From: Blastomussa wellsi
Lineage: Eukaryota; Cnidaria; Anthozoa; Scleractinia; Plerogyridae
Assembly: GCA_947652115.1 (NCBI GenBank)
Contig: OX393570.1
Coordinates: 12,606,950-12,670,949, forward strand
Direction of reading: 5' to 3'
DNA length: 64,000 nucleotides
Shown: positions 23,501-35,000 of the stretch, piece after piece
Layout: each line of letters begins with the position of its first letter
How positions within the stretch are numbered: the stretch's first letter is position 1
The notes under the pieces: model-generated
Databases searched by the model: none
Told to the model about the DNA's origin: nothing
The model's input: only the letters and a program-made list of their open reading frames with translations
Made by a program: the position numbers and the translations under genes

Positions 23501-26500
23501 TGTCCAAGTTCGTTATCTCTACCAACCCGGCGAGTTGGAAGGCGGGGGAAGAAGGGCCACAGATCCGATCTGGTCGTTGAAAGTTTTCAACATTCTAAGA
23601 GTTTTGATCAAACCGAATCAACCTGTTCTCTACTATTTGCGCGACGGACCAGGACGCAGTTTTGTGCGTGAACAGCTGCTGGTTGTTCCACCAAACACCG
23701 TTCTCCCGCCGGCTGACATCTAACCAGTGGACCACCCTTTTGAAGAAATGGATGTTTTTTTAAAAATGGGAAGTGGACGCAAAGGTGTGTTAATTCAAAA
23801 GGCAAACTATACAAATTTTGTTCCTGCCAAAAGAAAAACTCTTGTTCGAAAACAAGCCTATCCTGTCGACCCTTTGTTAATGGAGGGTTTGGAAGGTTTG
23901 ACCCCACGCGAGGTTGTCCGAGCTCTTGGGCTTTCAACCCCAGATTCTGTTGGCGCAAGCCCAAATGCTGCCAAATCAAATTGAAATTCTATTGGTTCTG
24001 TGTGAATTCCGTCAGGCAGCACCCACCTTTTGTCATAAAAGGAGCTCAGCCCCAGTTTCTGCTGCTCGTAAGTAACAATCTGACCGTCCCGCATTCTGAA
24101 ACCTCTGTTGGTTGCCATGTCTTTGTTTCCTTCCAAAGCTTCTTTGAAACGCTGCCAGGATATATCGTTTTGCCTCTTCGAAACTCCTTTCGTGCTGAAC
24201 TTCTTTTTTTTGCCCTCTTTGGAGTCAATGAAGTAACATTTTGAGCAGAGCGGGATCATCCAGCTGCCCTCGCACTCAAGTTTGAAGAGCCAGGGCGTGC
24301 GGCCGCTCCATTTGTCCCAAGCCAGCCACTGCTGCTTCTGCGCCTCGAATTCCGCCCGCAGCTCTGGCTTGACAAGATCCTTGAGACGATCCGCGGAGAT
24401 GGCCATGTAGTTGCTGTCTGTGTCCATCTGAATCAGCTCAAAATCTCGTCGGTCGAAATACTTGTCGAGGAAGTCAAAATAGAATTCCAGCATCCGCAGC
24501 TTTGCCAGTTGATAGACGGCGATTCCAACCTGAAACGGCCGTTTGATTGTGATTCTTGGTTTCAGGCTTTCCAGCTCATACGCTTCCCCGATTTCATCGA
24601 GGTCAGAGAAATACGCGCTTCGCAAAGCTCTGTCAACCACCTTCTCATCTTTGGTGTAAATCACGCTCGTCTGCCGCTCCAACGCTTCAATCAACTTTCC
24701 GTACCCGCTGTTCCCAAGCAGTTTGAAAACGTCTGCCAGCAACGCCTTGTTTTTTCTACGTCACCTGTCCGCCGCGCCTTGGTGACCTGCTCCACGAACC
24801 ACGGAAATATCTTGCCTGGCTTGTAATCTATTGTTCTGTAAACGCTTGTGATAACCGCCCTGTGATCAACATACCATTGCAGCAGAAGCGCGAAGAGCAA
24901 AAGCCTCTTTGCGGACAAAGCTCCCACGAGTTTTCTCCCGTCTCCACGGTTTCTTCCCGTTTGACGCAAGTATTTGAACATATGTTCCGGGACAACTGCA
25001 TCCGGCACCTTTTTGTTGTAGAAGAACGGACACATTTCCTCGAACTTCGAGTGCAGGGCCTCTGGAATCTCAATGTCGACTTCGGCGAAACCGAACCATT
25101 TTCCTCTTTTGAGCCTGTGAGTAATCACAAACGCTGCGTCCTCTGGGCAGTTGAAGAAGTGTTCGACCCTTTCCTTTCCGCAAGGCATTTCTCTCAGCAT
25201 CGTTGAAAGATAGAGGGCGTTGGCGTCGTAACCCAAGATCTTTTTGCACAGACGGGCATCTTTGAATTGGTGCGATCTTATTTTTGTTACGCCGGCTTCG
25301 TGGTAGCGTGTGAAAATGATGCTCGGGCCTCCGACCACAGCGCCTTTCAACATTTGGTATGCTTCTTGCCCTGGACTCCAAAGATCCGCGCCTCTCTCGA
25401 CCGCTACCTGGAGTAAGTAGTGCAAACTCACCCCCGGGACACTGACCGCGTCTTTTAAGATGTCGATGCCTTTTTCTGTGTAGAAAGCCCGCATCTTTTC
25501 CAAAGCCTCAAGACCTGGCGCTACGTCGAGATTGTTGTAAAAGCGTAGCCAGTCCGCGAAAGTGCGCATTCCCTTTTCTTTGAACAGGCGCTTGCATCCT
25601 TCCCATTCTTCTCGAGAGAGCACATGCTCGTTCTTCAGACGCGAGAACCACTCTGGATAGTCTGGGAGCCCTGGATAGTTGAGCTTCTCAGGCGAATCGA
25701 ACCACTCGTATGGAAACCACGATTTCTCTGAGGCACATTCGTAAGCTCGGACCCATTTTTCGTAGCTGGTCCCTGGACCAAGATAATTTATTATGTCGAG
25801 GAAACGAAAGCCCCAGGTCATCAAGAACATAACCATTTTTCCTTTTTTCGCCACTCTGACTTTTCCGGTTGTGTCAGCGAGCCGCTCCGCAAAGTAGCTT
25901 TTTATCAAGTTAAGATCGTAACTACCCGAGTTGAAACCGACGACCGGCACCTGGTCGCACCATTCCCCAATTTTTTGACGCTGCTTTTTCGGCAGCAGGT
26001 CAAAGTCTTCTGGCACGAACTCCTCCCAGACTTTGTGCCGGATGTTTTTCCCGCGTCTCTCCAGCTCTTAAATAAACTTGCGTATTAGTTCTTTGGGATC
26101 TCTTTCACAGATGTGGGTGGGCTCTCTTTCGAGCGTGTCCCCGATACTCACCGAGATTGGCACATGCACGTTCTCGATCGAAAGCATGGACGTAGGTTCT
26201 TTCCGCTGATTCTTGTCACCAAATGTTTCGAAATCGAACAAGATTGCATGCGGAAAGCTTTTTGTTTTAGTCTGCGGAGGTTTGGCGTCGATTTCTCCAA
26301 CTTCACATGCCCAAACCTGGACCATGCGGTAACCAGCCCCGATGAAAGCTTCTGTACGCCAATGTGTGGCCTTCCACCTGTCTTCACGAGTTTGATCTCC
26401 ACGGAAGATTCTTCTGGCAACCGTGCCAATGGCAACCGTGGTATTGAAAAACGGTCTTTGTTGCTGGGTGCCACCCGTCGACTGGCGCACCTAGAATCCA

Positions 26501-28998
26501 CCTCTCGCCTCCGTGGCCACACATTGCGTGGTGGATATGGATTTTCCGCCGCTTGGCTTCTTTTTCTAACCACACCAGAGATTCTTTGGAAGCGTTTTCT
26601 GGATAAAACGCTTTTTCGAAAGCTGTCTGCAGGGCTTTGACTTTTTCACCCGGGCAATAGATTTTAGTTTCCCCTTGAGCACACCTGCCAGCGTGCCGTT
26701 GAAGATGACAAGCTTTAGTGAATCTCGAACTGCAATCTACACATGCATAAATTTTCACAAGCTTTGCTATGTTTTTTATCAAAAGGCGTGTCCCCCCAGA
26801 TTCCGATTGTCAGAATATTTTTCAGCTTGGCTGGCGCGTTTCGTCTAAGATGCCAAACCACTTCCCCACCGGCTTCTTGCTCAGGCTCATAAACTTTGAT
26901 ACCGAGCCAATCTGAAAAAGACACTTTTTTGTTGAGATGCTTTTCAACCTCTTCTAAATCGTCAAGAGACGTTTTTGGGATGTCTTTTGGAGCGTTTGCA
27001 AAATCGTAGAAACTCTTGGCAAGTTCTCTGGCCGCTGCTGTACTTCGGTCTGGTCTGGCTCCTCGATGAACAGCAATGCAACGCCAGAGACACAAATTAT
27101 CTTGGAAAGTGTCTAGGGCCACCATTGCATTGCTATGTGCAAGGTTGCGCAACCAGTATGGCAAGGGACCTGTCCCTAACAAAGGTTGACGGTCGAGTAC
27201 AACTTTCACAAAAACATCTTCATAGGCAACGAACCTCCACTTTGTGTGCGGCCTTTCGAGATTGTCAACATCCAGACGTTCCGCCTCCCTTTCATTCAAA
27301 TATTTTTCCGCTTCTGAAAATCGGTTTATCCAAGGTGACACTTTAAATTGTTGATAAAACAACATCATCTTTCCCTCTTCGATGTGTTGCAGCCAAAACG
27401 AAAAAGCGTATCTTATATACATCGAGGTGTTAACTCTTTCCCGGATCTTTTGCATGATTTCTGCTGTGATGTTTTCGTTTCGTCCGGGGAACGCCCATTT
27501 TATAAAGCGGCGTCCTTTTTCCATTCCCTCAGCCTCTGGTTCATGCAAGAACCATGCAAGAGATTAGCGGTATTTTTCTTTCGATTTGCCTGTCTGTGGA
27601 AGGACTGGGTCAAACATTTTTAGAACCCTGTCTGGTGTCCCTCTTTTTCGCCTTGGTGGCGCAATGGGGCTATATGGTTTTGGAAGCAGAGGTTCGGGCA
27701 ACCGCTCCAGTACTTCCGCGGGTATGCGTTCTTCAAACACATTCCTTTTTTCGGGTTCGAATTGTTCTAGCAATTTTTCAATGTCAATTTCCGCGAGTAC
27801 TTGTTCTATATCCTGCCATGTTAGCTCAACCATTTTTGTTGCAAATTTCTGGCTGTTTTTCTTTTGGTGCATATCTCTAATTGGGGGCATCCCTCTAAGT
27901 GCCTGATCTTTTTTGGACACCGCCACTTCTGTCTAATTGGAAGAACAGTGGGTGTTCTTCTGCCAAGTAGTAATCTCGGGGTTCAGCAAATACAACCTCG
28001 GAGTGCAACATCTTCGCCCAAGTGGAAGAAGCGAGCAAAAGGCGAGCTTGTTCCACTTGGGCGAAATGTTGCACGACGAGGTGGTATTTGCTGAACCCCG
28101 AGATTACTACTAAGGCTTCTTTCTCCTGGCAGCTTTCGGAAAAGAAAAATCGGAGAAAGACTAAAAAGAAATGGAGGCAACAACATAGTAGGTTTACGTA
28201 AAGAAATCGATCCACGAGACTTGAAAGAGGCTGAAAGCTGATCGTGTTCTTCAACACCGGTGAAACTGACCTTTACTCTTTGGTATTCCAAGTGTCTTCC
28301 ACCTTCTTCAGGCACGCTTTTTGGTTCTCTCTGCTCAGGTATAGGCTACGAGAATGATATCGGTATAATATTATTTCTTTTCTCAGTGAAAAAGGACAAA
28401 AAAACTGTAACAGCTTTTGACGTCCCGTGCGTGACATGAACAATACCCGCGATTCACCCAATTTCCGGAGGACATTTAACAGATTTTGGCTTGTTTTGAA
28501 CCGTGATCTTGCTGTCGCCTTGTTCTTGTATGGCTTTTGCTGTGTTCCGTAGATATACTAGTCAGTACTGTTTCTATCTGCCCTTTTACATGGACAGCCG
28601 ACACGCTTCTCCTCTGACTTGGTCGAGCAAGTTGACTTACATGCAACGACAATACAGCTCTTCCAGTAAAAGCGCAACCGACAAGATCGGCCGAACAATT
28701 ACCGGTACATAGCGATGGAAAGGAAATAGCGTGCAATGAAATCGAAATATGTTTGTTTTTTTCAACAATCTCATCTTGTTCAGACTGCATTTTCTTTTCT
28801 AATTTCTATCTGCGTTGTATCTGTCTCTTCTTTTATACTCCTTGCATAATAAAGAGCGGCGGATCACATAGGGAGAACAAATTCAAAGTGACAGTTCTAT
28901 TGTTTTAGTTGATAAAAGGCAGTTGGCGCTCGCACATGCGCAAAATTGTGATAGTGTCCCTTGAAGCTTCCTTGTTCCTTCAACTGATTATTATTATT

Positions 28999-29035
<37 letters not shown>

Positions 29036-32000
29036 TATTATTTTATTATATTTCAGTAGATATTAAAGAATTGGTTCATGCTTAGTGTGCATACATAAAG
29101 TTAAGGATGTTGGCAGGAAGTTTGGAGAAAACAAAAGAGGCATAAGAGTTGCTCAAGGCAACAACCAAGAGCGACTCTAGCTTCTTGGGTGCTCTCCAAG
29201 CTTCCTAAGTGCTTCCATAACTCGATATGCACAGAGCTAAAAGCATGAACCAATTCTTTTATAACATAGTTGATTCAGGGGCTGAATAAGTAAAAAGGGA
29301 ACTGCTTGAAAACAAAAACTGGCCGTGCATTCAAAAATATCTCATCAGCTTCAATAAAAGTGTTGGTACTTACGTATTCATTGATTTATAGAGAGTTAAA
29401 AATTAGCTTAGAATGTGTCTTTCATGATACTATTAATTAACTTTTTCACTCCCAACGGTTGTGATTTGAACCAACTCTTGCCTTCCACTGATAGATAAAG
29501 ATTGTTATTATTACTACGGGCTTCTGTTTTAAAGTAATTTACAGTCAAAATAGGACGGCAAATGTGGTTCATTATGGATGGTGGTCGTTTTTCTTTGTTC
29601 ATCTTGTAAACATAAAAGAATCGTGACCACAGAAATTACATCTTCGTTGGCATACATTCATGACTTGAACGGCCGTTGATTCTGATTCCATGGGTCCTCT
29701 CCCATTCTTGTCATTGTTTGGCATTCAAAGTACTTCAGACACTCTTGTCTATCACCGTAAGCTTCAAGAAGGATGTCTCCCCAACGAAGCTCCTTGTGTT
29801 CTTTACAACTTTGGAGACCAAAGTGTACCATGTTGTTTAGCCACACAGTATTATATACAGTCGAATCTGATAACTCGAACCTCTCGCTAACTCGAACCAA
29901 CATCGATTTCCCGTGGATTTCGTTCGTACATTTACTGTGATTTTACCCTCGGTAACTTGAACCCTCAATAACTCGAACCTCCCGCTAACTCGAACCAATC
30001 TTCATTTCCATTCAGATCATTTTCTATATAATTTTACCCTCGATAACTCGAACCACGTTTTTCAAGACGTGACAAGAAAAAATATACATTACTGTAGATC
30101 AAATTTATTTTGAAGCAACCGATCGCGAGACAGTATTCTTCCAGTTAGTCCAGTTAAGGATCGTTTGCATTTCATCCCCATTCCTTCAAGCTTTGCCGCG
30201 TAACTCTTTCTTTAAAATGTCAATAAATTGTTGGTGTCCCTTGAAGTACAGTGTGCATGGCACTTGCATAACTTCCCCATCTCCACGGTTAATTTCATTA
30301 CAGACATAATTTTAAATGTACATGTAATGACAGTGGCTCTATTTCTAATTTCCTGGGTACACCCAGGAGCCTTGGAAAATACACATTTACCTTAGCCAAC
30401 TTTGCTGGATACTGATACATTTTTGCCTGATCCCTCCATTTCTGACAGACTTTGCATCATGAACTAGTTATTCCACCTGGTCACTGACAATCTTGTTAGC
30501 AATTTATTTTCTTTTGCCTATGCTAAATTGTTTAATTATTATACTAAGCACGTGCTAGGGAAGGCAAATAACAGCACACAAGCCAAGTAACAAGTGGCTC
30601 AATTCAAATGTAGTATTCTACAGGTACGAATGGCTTTTTAAAATGAAACGTGATTTATCATGATCATGGCTAGAAATAATTGTTTCATCTAACAAGAACC
30701 ATGTTACTGACACGATCCTGTATCTGCACGGGAGATCTCAGCAAGGCAAAACTGCAAAGCCATCTACGTGCAAACCAGTGAAAACTGAGAGTGGTTCAAT
30801 AGCAGAAGTAAACCACCATGCATATCTGCATTGGTTTCCAAAATTTAAAAGCAGTAACAAAAATGACACAATTTTGCAGCAATGCTGTTATCTTAATTGT
30901 CCCTGCTCCTGAATCTAATGTTCCCCCAGGGTGGTTGGTGGGAAGTGGCATTCCATTGACTAAACAGACTAAAAAGTGTGGTCTTATCTCGCTAAAGTGG
31001 ACATTTAAAGTGCCTATGAAGTAAAAAATATCTTAAGCTTATTTGAAAGCCCGTAAAAAATGGGGAAGGATGTTGTTTTTCTTTTTTTAATATCTTATTT
31101 CGTTACAGAGATATTCCCGTTTTTGTGTTATGCAAATTAGATAACTGATGACGTCATTAGTGGTTCCAGTGTGGGGTCAAACAAAGTGAAGAATATCTTT
31201 ACAACAAATATAGCAATGCAGTTGAAACTTGGCATGAGTATTGTACCCTAAGACATACACCACATGGTGACAATTTTGATGTTGCTATGGCAAAAACTTT
31301 TGGATAGAGATCTCTTTTATGCGGCAATGACAATTACTGTTTTATGTCTACCAAACATTGTCCACTTCCAAAACGGTAATGAGGAGACCTAGTGCAATGT
31401 GGATATTGTACATGTTTAAATAGGTTCATGTACTTCTTATTTCAAAGCGACAAATAGCAATAATGCATTCAGAGAGGAAAGAGACTGGAACCAAAAGCGT
31501 TACCATAGCAACATCAAAATAGGCACCAAGTGGTGTATTCCTTAGGGTACAATAAGCATGCCAAGTTTCAACTGCATTGCTATATTATTTGTAAAGATAT
31601 TCTTCACTTTGTGTTTTGACCCCACACTGGAACCACTAATGACGTCATCGGTGATCTCATTTGCATAATACAAAAACGTGAATATCTCTGGAATGAAACA
31701 AGATATTAAAAAAACAAAAACACCATTCTTCCTCATTTTGTAAAGACTTTCAAATAGGCTTAAGATATTTTTTACTTCATAGGCACTTTAAGAGAAAGTA
31801 ATTAATGTTGTAGATAGGCGCTGGCTTGCATTTCAGTACATGTATAATCTGAGAACTACCTGCTGTTCAAAGCTAGTGCTGTGATTAATTTCTTCATGTG
31901 TATAGCACACTGAATGTTGGTACAGAGCCCAGTATGGAGCCGCCGTATTTGTGTGCCTCAGTGAAACACCAATATGGCCGCCAGAAATAAACGAGTATTT

Positions 32001-35000
32001 AGATGAACACTTTTCCTAATACTTAAACTTCTCAAATGACTAAAACTCGAAAGATACGTATGTCTTTTCGACAAACGTGATCGTAACTTTACGTCACGCA
32101 CCGCCATAACTGTGAAATTCAAAATGTGTTGGTTTCCAAATGAAGGGAGCTGTTCAGTAAGCTGAAAAGGGGTACACAGATATAAATTTAGCACCTTATG
32201 CATGATGAATATGAAACTTTTGGTGGCTCTTTGGTTTTGGATTTTAGAGTTTGATGATGTCACGTGCATGCGAACTATTATTTTGAGAGTGTAATTATGT
32301 TTCCCAGCATAAACCATACAATGTTTTCAATAAACAGATTTTCCATGGACATCGTTTTGGTTCTTGCTTTTTCCAGGACTTAAACATCGTCACAGTCACT
32401 GGCTGGTCTTACCTACTGACCAAGGAGCCGGGTGATTTTGATTAGGGAATGACCCGATAAAACAATTTGCTGTGACATGCACACATTGTGTGTCTTTTAT
32501 TGACATTGAGGGCAACCCTGTCCCACGTCAAGACAGAAATACTTTGATTAATTGTGAGCTTGGATAAGGAAATTTTTTTTATATATTTCATTGTCATGTA
32601 AAGTAATGTAGGTAACTGAGTAATGTAGTGAGGTGTAAGTTGTTAATGGAATTTATTGTAATGAAATGTTCTATTAGTAATTTTTTGTAAAATGCGCATG
32701 CGTTGTGTAAATAAAATTAATAATAATAAATACCATTGCCATCTGTATTAATTTTTAGCCAAGGGTAGTTACCCTCTACTAATGGAGGACACTCTAATAA
32801 ACTTAATTAAAACATAGAATTATTCTATACATGTAATTGACAAAAGCTCTATCTAATTATGTTTATTTAATGTATTATTATGGTTCATATTCTATGTTAT
32901 TAACATGTGAAATTCACCAGTGACGGAAAACAACGAACAAACAAGACAACAAAGAACCGTGAAAACATACCGAAAAACAATAGCTCAAAAACAAAGAAAA
33001 TAGGCATAGGGTTTTACACCGAGGTAAACCCACTCGTCTGGTCTCTTGATGCATTTATTGGGTATTTTGCACGAGGTCTGGCATCATGTTTCGCTTTAAG
33101 AAAATAAAAAGCTGCCACTAAAGTTTTAAATAGCCTGGTATAAACATAAGTGAGTTTGGCAGAATTTACAGCACTTGTGAAACCCTCGGTATTTACATCA
33201 GAAGACATTCACATGCATGTATGTTGAATTCCATTTCCTTACAAGCAACTGAATACTTTGTTGTTACTGAATAATTTCCAGGAAGAGTTTAAGACAGTGG
33301 AGGAGAAAGCTACTAAAGTCCTGGAAGACTATGAAAAGGCAAAGGTTAGCAACAAGCAGTTATAGTTTCCAATGGCTGTTGTTACAGCTCTCAGGGGTTG
33401 ACATACAAATGAGGCTAACAGGTCATTGTGCATTGTGTTGTCCGATGTGTTGACCCTTTCGCCTCCTCCACATGCCTTCTTACCAAAGAATATATTATCG
33501 CAGGCTCAACTGATTTTTAGCAAAATCGTATGGGTAGATATTACTTGCGACGATCACTCTAGCACTGCTGAAATTGATCATCAGACGCTTTGCTTGCTAT
33601 ACGCTACATATTATTTCACATTGATTAACCCATTGACTCCTGGAAATTTTTGAAAAAAACACGCGTTTTTTAAACATTTTGAACATTTTCTAGTCACTTA
33701 TAGGCCAAATCTGCTTCAAATCTCTCCAAAATGCATTTGCAAAATACAGACAGGTTTTTCCTGCCGGCTGAGCTTGCGAAAGAGGCGGGAAACGAAGTTC
33801 TCTCACACAGCCAGGGTGTTAGTTTCACGCTCGGTCACGTGATTCAGTTTTTCTTTTCTTGCCAGTCAGTGCAACAGTCTTCCCATCCTCCCACCCTTTA
33901 GTGAGTTCTTGCCTAAAGTTTATAGAAGGGTATCAAGATTGTTATGGTAGTTTTTTTCCTGTTGTTGACTCCGATTCTGTTATCATTGTGATGTTGATAG
34001 AAACTTGTTGTCAATAAAGTGCTGTTGCATTGTCGTGTGCCAGACAAATGGCATTCTGAGTGTGTGAGAAATGCCAGATTTTTCACTAGCATCGCATTTA
34101 TCGACATTTTAGCTCGGGCATGCGCGCAATTTGTGACCCCATCTCTTTAGGCTTTTCGATTTCTTTATTGTTTTTCGATTTTCCTTTCTCCTTTTCTCGT
34201 ATCTCTTTTTATGCTTTTGTTGGCCTTTTACTTTGTTTCGGTTCAAGAATTGCCAAGAAAGCATCAATGAGACGGGAAATACTAAACAAAGAGTAGCCAA
34301 GGGTAAGTGAGGGAATTTTCCTCCTAGTTTTGGACGGAAATTGCCTAAGCGTTTTCGTGAATATTTCAAGCTCCATTAGCCCAATTAATATTATCCGGGT
34401 ATCATTGGAAAGCTCATTTCCCTCCTGCAGAACTGGGGTAAATGGGATTCCGGAACAAAGGTCAAGGTCTGTCAAGGCCGGTTACGCCTTTTTAGGAGTC
34501 AATGGGTTGATATAAAAGTCAAAATACCTCTTTTGAAACGATCTTGGTATTTTCGAGCTTCATGTGGACAGATTGCTCAGGTCCGACGAAAGAAGCCCTC
34601 AATTGATAAACTGGGCCAAGTGTTTAAAGTGCCTATGAAATGAAAAAAACAAGATATTGAAATATAAGCTTGTTTGAAAGACCTTTAAAAATGAAGAAAA
34701 ATGGCATTTTTCCTTTTTTTAATACCTCCTCTCGTTTCAGAGATATTCATGTTTTTTGTATTATGCAAATTAGGTACTGATGATGTCACAATGTGTGAAA
34801 CTATGGAGGTCAAAACAGAAAATAGTAAATATCTCTACAAGTTATGATGTAATGAAACTTAAACTTTGCCGTAAAACGTTAAACGTTATAGCCTAAGAAA
34901 TACACCAGATGTTGTATCTTTGGATGTTATTCTACCATGGTGTACTGTGGTGCTGCTGGATGCTTGAATAATTCTCAGTGTTCCCCATATCTTGCGTCAC

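Larger units (their letters stand above)
20546..24393. repeat. tandem cassette unit 3 (3848 bp)
   Basis: One base longer than units 1 and 2 owing to a change near 21605-21612 (CCACCCTAAAAAAGG instead of CAACCCAAAAAAGG). Its right end continues into the full polymerase gene, so this unit holds the original polymerase end. Confidence 0.95.
8338..28111. mobile_element. Element A: Maverick/Polinton-type element, 19.8 kb
   Basis: It is bounded by 201-bp terminal inverted repeats that I could read as nearly identical (one visible mismatch), beginning AGTAGTAATCTCGG. The flanks share AAGGC on both sides (8333-8337 and 28112-28116), a 5-bp target duplication of the size made by retroviral-type integrases. 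It encodes a DDE integrase, a family-B DNA polymerase with exonuclease and polymerase motifs, and many small membrane proteins. That set defines the Maverick/Polinton class, which also includes adintoviruses. A usual member is 15-20 kb; here 7.7 kb is due to internal tandem triplication. I did not recognise a packaging ATPase, an adenain-like protease or the standard double-jelly-roll major capsid protein. Integrase and polymerase are frameshifted, so it is probably immobile. Confidence 0.92.

Noticed and set aside
12852..24393. CRISPR array or rDNA-type repeat
   Set aside because: Units are 3.8 kb coding cassettes, not short repeats with spacers.
26113..26640. 175-codon + strand ORF
   Set aside because: Antisense to the polymerase exonuclease region, whose motifs are clear on the other strand.
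8338..28111. contaminating viral contig joined by mis-assembly
   Set aside because: Target duplication and SMC4 exons in correct phase on both sides support true insertion.
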